This document shows, in pieces, positions 52,322 to 61,333 of a stretch of 64,000 nt of DNA. The notes under the pieces are model-generated. The model worked only from the letters and a program-made list of their open reading frames with translations, made no database searches and had not been told where the DNA came from. Each line of letters starts with the position of its first letter. Within the stretch, counting starts at the first letter, position 1. Origin of the DNA: an uncultured Roseobacter sp. (GTDB taxonomy: Bacteria; Pseudomonadota; Alphaproteobacteria; Rhodobacterales; Rhodobacteraceae); the NCBI RefSeq assembly GCF_947493125.1, contig NZ_CANLQB010000006.1:282501-346500 (forward strand), read 5' to 3'. Position numbers and translations under genes: made by a program.

Positions 52322-53301
52322 CACATATTCTCATCATCGGCGGCGGCGGTATGGTTGGCCAGAAACTGCTGGCAAAACTACTGGCAGAAGGGCTACCCGG
52401 GCACGACACGCTCGACATCACGCTCTTCGACATCGGCTTTCCACCCACCTGCCCCGACGGCCCCGCGCAGATCACCGGCAATCTGACCGATCCCGCGAAG
52501 ATCACCCAGCTCGCCGCGTTGCGCCCCGATCTGATCTATCACCTCGCCGCCATCGTCTCGGGCGAATGCGAAACCGATTTCAACAAGGGCTGGGCCACCA
52601 ATATGATGGCCATGTGGCATCTGCTCGAAGCCTTGCGGGCCGAGCACGACGCCTCGGGCGGGACATACGTGCCGCGGGTGATCTTCACCTCCTCCATCGC
52701 CGTCTTCGGCGCACCCTACCCGGACAAGATCGGCGACGAATTCCTCTGCTCCCCACAAACCAGCTATGGTGCGCAGAAGGCGATCTCCGAGCTCATGTTG
52801 CAGGATTTCAGCCGCAAGGGCTTCATGGACGGGATGTCTCTGCGCCTGCCGACGATCTGCGTGCGCCCGGGCAAGCCGAACCTCGCGGCCTCATCCTTCT
52901 TCTCCGGCATCATCCGCGAACCGCTGAACGGGCAGGAGGCGGTGCTGCCGGTGCCCGATACCGTGCGCCACTGGCACGCCTCGCCCAAATCCGCCGCCGG
53001 GTTCCTGACCCACGCCGCCACGCTCGACACCGCCCGGCTCGAGGGTCGCCGCGCCCTCAGCCTGCCGGGGCTCAGCTGCACCGTGGCCGAACAGATCGAG
53101 GCCCTGCGCCGGGCCGCGGGACAAAAGGCCGTCGATCTGATCAAACCCCAGCCCGATGAGGCGATCATGAAAATCGTCGCCGGCTGGCCCCGCAACTTCG
53201 ACCCGGCCCGCGCCACAGCCCTTGGGTTCAAAGCCGAAAGCAGTTTCGATGAGATCGTCGAAACCTATATGGCGGAGGATTTGCCCAGGGCTTCGGGCTG
53301 A
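52318..53301 (+). CDS. denD: NAD-dependent epimerase/dehydratase, DenD-like (D-erythronate dehydrogenase)
   Basis: 327 residues, extended SDR. Cofactor loop ILIIGGGGMVGQKL, then YHLAAIVSGECETDFNKGW, TSSIAVFG with the catalytic Ser, and SYGAQKAISELML with Tyr/Lys. The HLAA-VSGE pattern is typical of DenD, which oxidises D-erythronate to 2-keto-D-erythronate. Close relatives act on other substrates, so the name is provisional. It overlaps the upstream gene by four bases and its last 37 bases overlap the convergent GntR gene. Confidence 0.8.
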   Translation: MTHILIIGGGGMVGQKLLAKLLAEGLPGHDTLDITLFDIGFPPTCPDGPAQITGNLTDPAKITQLAALRPDLIYHLAAIVSGECETDFNKGWATNMMAMWHLLEALRAEHDASGGTYVPRVIFTSSIAVFGAPYPDKIGDEFLCSPQTSYGAQKAISELMLQDFSRKGFMDGMSLRLPTICVRPGKPNLAASSFFSGIIREPLNGQEAVLPVPDTVRHWHASPKSAAGFLTHAATLDTARLEGRRALSLPGLSCTVAEQIEALRRAAGQKAVDLIKPQPDEAIMKIVAGWPRNFDPARATALGFKAESSFDEIVETYMAEDLPRASG

Positions 53302-53954
53302 GCCTTGCGCGGCATCGGACGTGTCAGGTTGCGCGCCAGATGGTCGTTCACGCAGACCCGCATCAGGTCTTCATTGCGCTGCAAAGCGGCGTCCAGAATC
53401 GCCTGATGCTCGCGAATATTCTCGGGAAAATACCCGTAATTCGTCTCCGCCGAGACGAGTTGCTGGCGGAATTGTTCGTAAATTACCGCGTGCGTACGCA
53501 TCAGGAGCCCCGACCCGCAGGCATCGATCAGCGTCTCGTGAAACTCCTGTTCCGCCCGGCTCCACAACCCCAGCAGGGGAATCAGATCGCCTGATGAGCG
53601 CACCCGCGTTTCAATGTGAGACAACTTATGGTGGGCAGCGGTCAGCCGCGATTCCCACTCCACACCGCCCATGCGGATCGACAGGCACGCGCCCTCCGTT
53701 TCCAGCAAAATCCGCATATGCGTCAGCTCATGCTGGCGCTCAACCGATTGAACTGGCGCCCGAAATCCGCGTTGCTCCTGAAACTCGACAAGGCCCACGG
53801 TGGAGAGCCGAAACAGCACCTCGCGCACCGTGCTGGCCGAACAATTGTAATCATGGCGTAGCTTTTCGGCGCGCAGTTTGGTACCATATCCGAACTCGCC
53901 GGTGATCAGCCGGTGGCGCATATCGTCGAAGATATCGGCATCCTGCGCAGCCAT
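53265..53954 (-). CDS. GntR-family (FadR/FCD) transcription regulator
   Basis: 229 residues. Winged helix at the N-terminus (IFDDMRHRLITGEFGYGTKLRAEKLRHDYNCSASTVREVLFRLSTVGLVEF, spanning residues 8-58) and an all-helical FCD ligand domain with metal-type residues (EQEFHETLIDACGS, EHQAILDA). Such regulators usually repress sugar-acid genes and release DNA on binding the acid. Divergent from the TRAP genes across a 190-base A+T-rich region containing the 18-bp motif. Tail-to-tail overlap with denD. Confidence 0.93.
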   Translation of the reverse strand: MAAQDADIFDDMRHRLITGEFGYGTKLRAEKLRHDYNCSASTVREVLFRLSTVGLVEFQEQRGFRAPVQSVERQHELTHMRILLETEGACLSIRMGGVEWESRLTAAHHKLSHIETRVRSSGDLIPLLGLWSRAEQEFHETLIDACGSGLLMRTHAVIYEQFRQQLVSAETNYGYFPENIREHQAILDAALQRNEDLMRVCVNDHLARNLTRPMPRKAQPEALGKSSAI

Positions 53955-54072
53955 GTGAACCCTCCCAGTACAACCTCAGCGTTACGCGCAAAATTTCGAA
54001 AATCAAAGAAAATATCGAAATTCGGGAAAAATAAAATATTTTCTTGCTTGCCATGCACCCCTCAGCCTAACG

Positions 54073-54090
54073 TTTCGATAGCGTAAGACA
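54073..54090. promoter_or_regulatory. Candidate operator, copy 2 of the 18-bp motif
   Basis: TTTCGATAGCGTAAGACA, differing at two A/T positions from 51359-51376. It lies between the divergent GntR and TRAP genes. Close by are TTTCGAAA (53995) and ATATCGAAAT (54012), which may be part of the same control region. The A+T-rich run 53990-54050 should hold both promoters. Confidence 0.5.
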
Positions 54091-54144
54091 GACCGGGCCG
54101 AAACGCCCCGACGAAAATGTGCGCTCAACGTCTGGGAGGACAAC

Positions 54145-55167
54145 ATGACACTCATCAAGAAGGCGGCGACCGCTGCCGCCGTGGCAGCGCTGGCTGCGTC
54201 GACTGCGTTCACCGCGTCGGCAGAGACCACCAAGCTGCGCATCCAAACACACTACGCCCCTGAAACCGTCTCCGGCAAACTCGCCGCGCAATACATGCAG
54301 GACATTCAGGACATGTCGAACGGCGAAATCGAGGTGGAGATGTTCTACTCCTCCTCCGTCGTGAAATCCGTGGAGACGTTTGACGCGGCCTCCACCGGCA
54401 TTCTCGACTGCGACATGACCGGCGGCGGCTATCAGACCGGCAAGAACTCCGCGTTCCAGTTTGTGGGCGACATCATGGGCGGCTACGACACGCCCTACCA
54501 ACAGCTCAGCTGGCTCTATTTCGGTGGCGGCAAGGAAGCCGCGGCCCCGCTCTATAACAAATACGGCATGGAGCTGATCGGCTGGTGGGTCTACGGCCAG
54601 GAGAGCTTTGCCTCCTCGAAACCCATCGCATCGGTGGAAGACTTCAAGGACTGGAAGTTCCGCTCCCCCCCCGGCATGCAGACCATCATCTTCGAAAAGC
54701 TGGGCGCCTCGCCCATCGTGATGGACTTCACCGAGATCTTCACGGCCCTTGAAACCGGCATCATCGACGGCGCCGACGCCTCCGGCCTCGCCAACAATGT
54801 GGGCCTGGGTCTCTATGACATCGTCAAGCACGCCAACTTCCCCGGCTTCCATTCGATGCCGTCCGATCACCTGGCCTGCAACAAGGCTGTCTTCGACGCG
54901 ATGCCCGCGCATCACCAGAAGATCATGAAGGTGGCGATGGAAGCGCTGGCGCTGCGCACGGCCCTGACCTTCGAGAAGAAGAACGCCGAAGCCGCCGCAC
55001 AGCTGCGCGAGCAGGGCGTGACCCTGTCGCAGTGGTCGACAGAGGAGCTGAACAAGTTCCGCGCCGCGGCACAGTCGGCCTGGGCCGAGTTCGCCGACAC
55101 GCCCGAAGCCAAGGCGCTGGTGGACTCGCACCTCGCCTACCTCGATCAGCTGGGTCTCAAGCAGTAA
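54145..55167 (+). CDS. dctP: TRAP transporter substrate-binding protein DctP
   Basis: 340 residues, periplasmic. Signal peptide 1-26 (LIKKAATAAAVAALAASTAF, ending TASA). Mature part starts TTKLRIQTHYAPETVSGKLAAQYMQDI, with FRSPPGMQTIIFEKLGASPI carrying the conserved Arg that grips the ligand carboxylate, and ETGIIDGADAS. GGGAGGA precedes the ATG. Sequence and length fit TRAP proteins for sugar acids or related carboxylates; the local enzymes favour an aldonate or hexuronate. Confidence 0.93.
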   Translation: MTLIKKAATAAAVAALAASTAFTASAETTKLRIQTHYAPETVSGKLAAQYMQDIQDMSNGEIEVEMFYSSSVVKSVETFDAASTGILDCDMTGGGYQTGKNSAFQFVGDIMGGYDTPYQQLSWLYFGGGKEAAAPLYNKYGMELIGWWVYGQESFASSKPIASVEDFKDWKFRSPPGMQTIIFEKLGASPIVMDFTEIFTALETGIIDGADASGLANNVGLGLYDIVKHANFPGFHSMPSDHLACNKAVFDAMPAHHQKIMKVAMEALALRTALTFEKKNAEAAAQLREQGVTLSQWSTEELNKFRAAAQSAWAEFADTPEAKALVDSHLAYLDQLGLKQ

Positions 55168-55182
55168 GCTGACCACACCCTC

Positions 55183-55213
55183 GACCCCGCCCACACCGGG
55201 CGGGGTCTTTTTT
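55183..55213 (+). terminator. Terminator between dctP and dctQ
   Basis: GACCCCGCCC (55183-55192), a five-base loop, GGGCGGGGTC (55198-55207) and six T. It probably reduces read-through so that the binding protein is made in excess over the membrane subunits. Confidence 0.9.
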
Positions 55214-55256
55214 GTCCCGGGCCGGGGCACCGAAAACGGCCCCGTGGGGAGACATC

Positions 55257-56156
55257 ATGCAGGAAAAATCCGGAAGCCTGATCGAATGGCTGGTGCCGCT
55301 GGCCTTCATCTTTTGCGCAGGCTGGGTCACCTGGCACATGCCGGCCTTCACCCTGACCTGGGCCAGGCCCGAAGACCCCTCGCAATATGACAAGCTCTCC
55401 GCGCTCTTCGCCCGCGCGGATATCACACCCAACATGACCGGCCTCTTCGGCGGCTATGCCGATGCCGGGGACTGGCTGGCGCTGATCCTGATCCCGATCC
55501 TGGCCTGGATCGGCATGCGCACCGTACGCCGCGCGCCGATGGAGTTCGAAAGCTGGCGCGCCATTGACCGTCTCGCCGTCTTCATCGGGCGGGTCACCAT
55601 GATGCTGGTCGTGGTGCTCTGCAGCGTGATGATCTACGAGGTCATCCTGCGTTACGTCTTTGAGCGCCCCACCCTCTGGGCCAACGAGCTGTCGCTCTGG
55701 CTTGCGGGCTTCGTGTTCCTCTGCGCCGGGCTTTACGCCATGCAACAGCGCAGCCACATCCGCATTTTCCTGCTCTACGACATGCTGCCCCGCGCGCTGC
55801 AACGCACCTGCGACTGCATCTCGACTGCGATGATCGTGATCTTCGCCTTCTTCCTCTTCTACGGCGGCTATGGCGAGGCCTTCGACAAGTTCTACCGCTG
55901 GGAGACCTTCGGCACCGTCTTCGACCCGCCCATCCCCGCCACGCTCAAACCCATGGTGCTGATCGTCGTGGCGCTCGTCGCGGTGCAGGCGATCATCAAC
56001 CTCATCTCCGACTGGAACGCCGAGCCTGTCATCCACACTGCCGCAGACGACATCGACCAGGACGAGTTGGAGAAGCTCAAAGCCGCCGTCGGCAGCGACG
56101 GCACCGCAGGGATGGATGTGACGCGCGGCAGCATCCAGTCCAAGGATCTTCGCTGA
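55257..56156 (+). CDS. dctQ: TRAP small permease DctQ with long N-terminal extension
   Basis: 299 residues against 160-220 usual. The DctQ domain is in the C-terminal two thirds (AVFIGRVTMMLVVVLCSVMIYEVILRYVFERPTLWANELS, spanning 116-155, then ARMYAL-like HIRIFLLYDML). Before it there is an extra segment with a helix at 9-27 (LIEWLVPLAFIFCAGWVTW), a loop facing the periplasm and a second helix near 80-93 (LALILIPILAWIGM). The C-terminus is acidic. GGGGAG precedes the ATG at 55257. TGATG couples it to dctM. Confidence 0.87.
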   Translation: MQEKSGSLIEWLVPLAFIFCAGWVTWHMPAFTLTWARPEDPSQYDKLSALFARADITPNMTGLFGGYADAGDWLALILIPILAWIGMRTVRRAPMEFESWRAIDRLAVFIGRVTMMLVVVLCSVMIYEVILRYVFERPTLWANELSLWLAGFVFLCAGLYAMQQRSHIRIFLLYDMLPRALQRTCDCISTAMIVIFAFFLFYGGYGEAFDKFYRWETFGTVFDPPIPATLKPMVLIVVALVAVQAIINLISDWNAEPVIHTAADDIDQDELEKLKAAVGSDGTAGMDVTRGSIQSKDLR

Positions 56157-57781
56157 TGGATATCGGAACGATCTCACTGGTCCTCATGCTGGGCCTGATC
56201 CTGCTGCTCGCCATCGGCATGCCGCTGGGCTTTGCCTCTGCCATCCTCGCCGTGGGTGTGCTGGTGATGAAGTTCGAGCCACAGCTGCTCACCGCACCCT
56301 GGACCTTCGGCGACGGCGTCCTCACCGGGCGGCCGGGTTCCGGCCCGCTCAACATTCTCGCGCAGCGAATATACGGGCTCTTAACGGACTATGTCCTCAT
56401 ATCCATTCCGCTCTTCATCTTCATGGCCGCACTGCTGGAACGCTCCGGCATCGCCAAGGACATGTATTCCTCGCTGAACGTCTGGCTCAACCGCACCCGC
56501 GGCGGCATTGCCATCGTGACCTCCATCATGGCGGTGATCATGGCGGCCATGTCCGGCATCATCGGCGGCGAAGTCGTTCTCCTCGGCCTCATCGCCCTGC
56601 CGCAGATGCTGCGCCTCGGTTACAACCAGAACCTCGCCATCGGCACCATCTGCGCCTCCGGCTCCCTCGGCACGATGATCCCGCCCTCCATTGTCCTCAT
56701 CATCTACGGGCTGATCACCGAGACCTCGATCAAGGCGCTCTTCACCGCCTCCTTCCTGCCCGGCTTCATGCTGGCCAGCTTCATCATCATCTACATCATC
56801 ATCCGCACCCAGCTGCGCCCCGAAGACGCGCCGCTGCCCGAACCCATCGAGGGCGAGCCATACGGGTGGGAGAAAGCCAAGCTCTTCGGCGCCTTCCTCT
56901 GCGTGCTGCTCGCAGGCTTCGCCACCGTGCTCTTCCTGCGCGCGCTGTTCTTCGAGCTCAGCGGTCAGAACGCCGGCAACACCGGCGATGCCTTCGCCTA
57001 TGGTACCGCCGACTGGCTGCCGTGGTTCGGCGGTATGGTGGTCTTTGCCTTTGTCATGATGTTCGGCGTGCTGGGCCGCGCCCGCACGGCGCTCGGCTGG
57101 AAACTGGGCAAGGGGCTGGTGGCCCCCATCGTGGTGATCGGCGTCGTCATGGGCTCGATCTACGGCGGCATCACCGGGATCACCGAGGCCGCGGGCATGG
57201 GCGCGCTGGCCGTCCTGATCATCGCGATCTTTCGGGGTGAAGCCTCGTTCGAGCTGGTCTGGGACAGCCTGATGCGCACGCTGAAATCCACCGGCACGAT
57301 CATCTGGGTCACCATCGGCGCCACGGCCCTCGCGGGCGCCTATACCATCGCGGGCGGGCCCACCTATGTGGCCGACTTCATCGTTGGCTCCGAGCTGCCC
57401 ACCATGGGCATCATCCTGATGATGATGCTGATCCTGCTCTTCATGGGCGCCTTCATGGACTGGGTCGGCATCGTGCTGCTGATCATCCCGGTCTTCCTGC
57501 CCATCGTGCAGCGGCTACCCATCGAGGAAATCGGCCTCTTCGGCGAATTGAACCCGCGCCATGTGGCGATCTGGTTCGGCGTTGTGTTCTGTATGAACAT
57601 GCAGGTCAGCTTCCTCTCGCCCCCCTTCGGCCCCGCCGCCTTCTACCTCAAATCCGTGGCCCCGCCGCACATCAGCCTGACCGACATCTTCAAAGGCTTC
57701 CTGCCTTTCATCGGCATCCAGCTCTGCGCCCTCTCGGTACTGCTGATCTGGCCGCCCATCGTCTCGCTGCTGCTCCCGTAA
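56156..57781 (+). CDS. dctM: TRAP large permease DctM
   Basis: 541 residues, about 12-13 helices, longer than the usual 425-ish DctM by an inserted loop of hydrophilic and hydrophobic sequence at about 225-320. DctM signatures: FIFMAALLERSGIAKDMYSSL, MAAMSGIIGGEVVLLGLIALPQML, ASGSLGTMIPPSIVLIIYG, GGITGITEAAGMGAL and NMQVSFLSPPFGPAAFYLK. It forms the sodium-driven channel subunit with DctQ. Start overlaps the dctQ stop by one base. Confidence 0.93.
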   Translation: MDIGTISLVLMLGLILLLAIGMPLGFASAILAVGVLVMKFEPQLLTAPWTFGDGVLTGRPGSGPLNILAQRIYGLLTDYVLISIPLFIFMAALLERSGIAKDMYSSLNVWLNRTRGGIAIVTSIMAVIMAAMSGIIGGEVVLLGLIALPQMLRLGYNQNLAIGTICASGSLGTMIPPSIVLIIYGLITETSIKALFTASFLPGFMLASFIIIYIIIRTQLRPEDAPLPEPIEGEPYGWEKAKLFGAFLCVLLAGFATVLFLRALFFELSGQNAGNTGDAFAYGTADWLPWFGGMVVFAFVMMFGVLGRARTALGWKLGKGLVAPIVVIGVVMGSIYGGITGITEAAGMGALAVLIIAIFRGEASFELVWDSLMRTLKSTGTIIWVTIGATALAGAYTIAGGPTYVADFIVGSELPTMGIILMMMLILLFMGAFMDWVGIVLLIIPVFLPIVQRLPIEEIGLFGELNPRHVAIWFGVVFCMNMQVSFLSPPFGPAAFYLKSVAPPHISLTDIFKGFLPFIGIQLCALSVLLIWPPIVSLLLP

Positions 57782-57808
57782 CCGGGGCGGGTCCAACACC
57801 CCGCCCCC

Positions 57809-57829
57809 TTCACCCTTCCAAAAATACTC
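57809..57829 (-). repeat. GAGTATTTT element, copy d
   Basis: On the minus strand GAGTATTTTTGGAAG then GGTGAA. It sits between dctM and uxaA, both on the plus strand, so this copy does not follow a same-strand gene. No clear GC hairpin precedes it. No other feature in 57782-57903. Confidence 0.65.
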
Positions 57830-57903
57830 AAATCCGACCGCACATCCCGCCCGCCATCGCCCAACCCTTGTGACCACCCCAACCCTGTGCCACCGTCCCG
57901 GAC

Positions 57904-59415
57904 ATGCCTGACATCATCCGCCTTGATCCCGCCGACAACGTCGTCACCGCCACCCGCGCGCTCGAAGCCGGTGTGGCGGTCGAGGACGCCACAACCCAAA
58001 GCCTGATCCCCTCCGGTCACAAGATCGCCACGCAGGCGATCCCCAAGGGCGCCGCCATCCGCAAATACGCGCAAGTCATCGGCTACGCCGCCGAAGACAT
58101 CGCCCCCGGCGCCCATGTGCACACCCAGAACGTCGCATTCCGCAACACGGACGCGGACTATGAGTTCTCCACCGATCTGCGCCCCGTGACCCCGGTGCCC
58201 GAGGACGAACGCGACACCTTCCAGGGCTATGCCCGTGCAAACGGCCAGGTCGGCACCCGCAACTACGTGGCCATCGTCACCTCCGTGAACTGCTCCGCCA
58301 CCGCCGCGCGCATGATCGCGGCGCATTTCACACCCGACGTCCTCAGCCAATACCCCAACGTCGACGGCGTCGTGGCCTTCGTACATGGCACCGGCTGCGG
58401 CATGGCCGATTCAGGCGACGGCTTCGAGGCGCTCCAGCGGGTCATGTGGGGCTACGCCCGCCACCCCAACCACGCCGCCGTGCTCATGGTGGGCCTCGGG
58501 TGCGAGATGAACCAGATCGACTGGATGCTCGACGCCTATGGGCTGAAACAAGACCCCACCTTCCAGGTGATGAACATCCAGAACGTCGCCGGTCTGCGCA
58601 AGACGATTCAACTCGGCATTCAGAAGATCGAAGCGATGCTGCCCATTGCCAATGAGGCGACGCGTAGCCCATGCCCCGCCTCCGAACTAAAAGTGGCCCT
58701 GCAATGCGGCGGCTCCGACGCCTGGTCCGGCATCACCGCGAACCCGGCCCTGGGATACGCCTGCGACCTGCTCGCCGCCCAAGGCGGCACAGGTGTTCTG
58801 GCCGAAACGCCCGAGATCTACGGCGCCGAGCACCTGCTCACCCGCCGCGCGGCGGACCAAGCCACCGGCGACAAGCTCGTGAGCCTCATCAAATGGTGGG
58901 AGGACTACACCGCCCGCAACCGCGGCTCGATGGACAACAACCCAAGCCCCGGCAACAAGGCGGGCGGGCTCACCACCATCCTCGAAAAATCGCTGGGGGC
59001 CGCGGCCAAGGGCGGCACCTCGCCGCTCATGGGCGTCTACAAATACGCCGAACCGGTCACGGCGCGCGGCTTCACCTTCATGGACAGCCCCGGCTATGAC
59101 CCGGCCTCCGTCACCGGCCAGATCGCCGGCGGCTGCAACCTTGTCTGCTTCACCACCGGCCGCGGCTCCGCCTTCGGCTCCAAACCCGCGCCCACCATCA
59201 AGGTGGCCACCAACTCCGCCATGGCCAAGCGCATGGCGGAAGACATGGACATCGACGCAGGCACCATCCTGACCGAGGGCACGGCAGTCGAAGAAAAAGG
59301 CCGCGAGATCTACCAAACCTTCCTGCGCGTGGCCTCCGGCGAAGCCACGAAATCCGAAGCCCAGGGCCTCGGGGATTACGAGTTCGTCCCCTGGCAAATC
59401 GGGGCGGTGATGTGA
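57904..59415 (+). CDS. uxaA: Altronate dehydratase UxaA
   Basis: 503 residues, full length. Converts D-altronate to 2-keto-3-deoxy-D-gluconate in the galacturonate route. N-terminal SAF domain (residues 1-95), then GYARANGQVGTRNYVAIVTSVNCSA, the FVHGTGCGMADSG and MVGLGCEMNQ cysteines, LQCGGSDAWSGITANPALG and FMDSPGYDPASVTGQIAGGCN. With UxuB-type reductase and KdgK nearby this completes much of a hexuronate pathway; an isomerase (UxaC) and KDPG aldolase are not in the window. GTG of the next gene overlaps its stop. Confidence 0.93.
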   Translation: MPDIIRLDPADNVVTATRALEAGVAVEDATTQSLIPSGHKIATQAIPKGAAIRKYAQVIGYAAEDIAPGAHVHTQNVAFRNTDADYEFSTDLRPVTPVPEDERDTFQGYARANGQVGTRNYVAIVTSVNCSATAARMIAAHFTPDVLSQYPNVDGVVAFVHGTGCGMADSGDGFEALQRVMWGYARHPNHAAVLMVGLGCEMNQIDWMLDAYGLKQDPTFQVMNIQNVAGLRKTIQLGIQKIEAMLPIANEATRSPCPASELKVALQCGGSDAWSGITANPALGYACDLLAAQGGTGVLAETPEIYGAEHLLTRRAADQATGDKLVSLIKWWEDYTARNRGSMDNNPSPGNKAGGLTTILEKSLGAAAKGGTSPLMGVYKYAEPVTARGFTFMDSPGYDPASVTGQIAGGCNLVCFTTGRGSAFGSKPAPTIKVATNSAMAKRMAEDMDIDAGTILTEGTAVEEKGREIYQTFLRVASGEATKSEAQGLGDYEFVPWQIGAVM

Positions 59416-60419
59416 GCCGCATCCTCGTCGTCGGCGGCGGGCTGATCGGCATCCGCCATCTGCAGGCCGTCGCCGCGCACCCCGCGTGCACGCTTGTCGG
59501 GCTGGTAGACCCCAACCCCGAAATCATCACGGATTATCCCCGCTTTGCCGATATGGCCGAGGTGCCGGCCCCGGTCGATGGCGTGATCCTCGCGACCCCC
59601 ACGCATCTGCACAGCAAACATGGGGCCTATGCCGCCAAACGCGGCTGGCCCATGCTCATCGAAAAACCCGTTACCGAAGACCTCGCCCAGGCCCGCGTCT
59701 TGCAAAAGGCCATCCAGACGGCAAAGGTTCCCTCCCTCGTCGGCCACCACCGCCGCTACCACGCGCCCGTCCAGCAAATGAAATCCCTCGTCGCGAACGG
59801 CGCCATCGGCCAGCCCGTCACCGCCACCCTGATCTGGGCCATGCGCAAACCCGACGCCTATTTCGACGGGAACTGGCGCAGCGCCCACGGCAGCCCGGTG
59901 CTCATCAACCTCGTGCATGATATCGACCTGCTGCGCTTCGTCCTCGGTGACATCGCCGCCGTCTCCGCACTCCGGGGACGCCGCCTGCGCGGACAGGCCC
60001 GCGTCGAAAGCGGCGCCGTCGCCCTCGCCTTCGAGAGCGGCGCCACAGGCACCATCGCCTTCGCCGACACCGCGCCCTCTCCCTGGGGGTTCGAGGCGGG
60101 CACGGGCGAAAACCCCAACATCGGCACCACCCGGCAGGACATGCTCTGGATCACCGGCACCAAAGGGGCAATCAGCTTCCCCTCGATGACGCTCTGGTCC
60201 GGGCAGGACTGGTCCCGCCCCGCCGAGCAGGTGCCCTGCACCCGCGCCGAAAACGCCAAACCGCCGCTCGACGCCCAGCTCGACCACTTCCTCGAGGTGA
60301 CCCAAGGCGCCGCGCCCCTGATCGACGTGGCGGATGCCACCCGGACGCTCGACATCGCCCTTCAGATCGAAGACCAACTGCGCCAGCAGGCCCCCGCGCC
60401 TGAGCCCGCGCACCCCTGA
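59412..60419 (+). CDS. Gfo/Idh/MocA-family oxidoreductase
   Basis: 335 residues, GTG start overlapping the uxaA stop. Rossmann loop ILVVGGGLIGIRHLQAV, the EKP motif MLIEKPVTEDLAQA with catalytic Lys, and HDIDLLRFVLGDIAAVS carrying the His. The family dehydrogenates sugars, inositols and sugar acids. Coupling to UxaA suggests an early step that feeds the hexuronate pathway, but the substrate is open. Confidence 0.88.
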   Translation: MSRILVVGGGLIGIRHLQAVAAHPACTLVGLVDPNPEIITDYPRFADMAEVPAPVDGVILATPTHLHSKHGAYAAKRGWPMLIEKPVTEDLAQARVLQKAIQTAKVPSLVGHHRRYHAPVQQMKSLVANGAIGQPVTATLIWAMRKPDAYFDGNWRSAHGSPVLINLVHDIDLLRFVLGDIAAVSALRGRRLRGQARVESGAVALAFESGATGTIAFADTAPSPWGFEAGTGENPNIGTTRQDMLWITGTKGAISFPSMTLWSGQDWSRPAEQVPCTRAENAKPPLDAQLDHFLEVTQGAAPLIDVADATRTLDIALQIEDQLRQQAPAPEPAHP

Positions 60420-60444
60420 CCCACATCCCAAAAGGAGATACCCC

Positions 60445-61332
60445 ATGGCACAGCAGACAATCGGATTCATCGGGCTCGGGCTCATGGGCTCCGCCATGGT
60501 CGACCGGCTGATCGACAAGGGTTATGCGGTGACGATCACCGCCAACCGCTCGCGCCCGCGCATCGACGCTGCCGTGGCGCGCGGGGCCACGGAGGTCGCC
60601 ACCGCCCGCGATGTTGCCGCCGCAAGCGATATCGTCATGCTCTGCATGGACACCAGCGACAGCGTGGAAAGCCGCATGCGTGGCGCGGACGGCGTGATCG
60701 CGGGCCTGAAATCGGGTGCCGTGGTGATCGACTTCGGCACCTCGCTGCCCGGCAGCACCCGCGCACTGGGAGACGAGGTCGCCGCCGCAGGCGGCACCTA
60801 TATGGACGCACCACTGGGCCGCACGCCCACCCACGCCAAAGACGGGCTGCTGAACATCATGGCCGCCGGCGACAAGGACGCATTCGACACCGTGAAACCC
60901 GTACTCGATGACTTGGGCGAAAACGTCTTCCACCTCGGCGCGCTTGGCTCGGGCCATACCATCAAGCTGATGAACAATTTCTTCGGCATGACCGTCGCCA
61001 ACGCCATGGCTGAGGCTTTCGCCATGGCCGATGTCGCGGGCATCGACCGCCAGCAGCTTTACGACGTGATGTCCGCAGGCCCGCTGCACTCCGGCATGAT
61101 GGATTTCGTCTCGGGCTACGGGCTCAAAGGTGACCCGAACCAGCTCGCCTTCGCGATCAAGAACGCCGCCAAGGACGTGGGCTATTACGCGAAAATGGCC
61201 GAAGACGCAGGCGTCGACAGCATGATGTCGAAATGCGCTCTGGGTGCCCTGCGCGAGGCGACCGAGACGGGCCACGGCGAGAACATGGTCAGCCAGATGA
61301 TCGACTTCTATGCGCAGAAAATGAAACCCTGA
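60445..61332 (+). CDS. Beta-hydroxyacid dehydrogenase, second paralogue in the island
   Basis: 295 residues. IGFIGLGLMGSAMVDRLIDKG is the cofactor loop, MDAPLGRTPTHAKDGLLNIMAAG the substrate loop, and GSGHTIKLMNNFFGMT has the catalytic Lys. Same family as the enzyme at 51434 but with a distinct substrate loop (RTPTHAKDG versus SGGTKGAEAG), so a different substrate. AAAGGAGAT precedes the ATG. Confidence 0.87.
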   Translation: MAQQTIGFIGLGLMGSAMVDRLIDKGYAVTITANRSRPRIDAAVARGATEVATARDVAAASDIVMLCMDTSDSVESRMRGADGVIAGLKSGAVVIDFGTSLPGSTRALGDEVAAAGGTYMDAPLGRTPTHAKDGLLNIMAAGDKDAFDTVKPVLDDLGENVFHLGALGSGHTIKLMNNFFGMTVANAMAEAFAMADVAGIDRQQLYDVMSAGPLHSGMMDFVSGYGLKGDPNQLAFAIKNAAKDVGYYAKMAEDAGVDSMMSKCALGALREATETGHGENMVSQMIDFYAQKMKP

Positions 61333-61333
61333 G

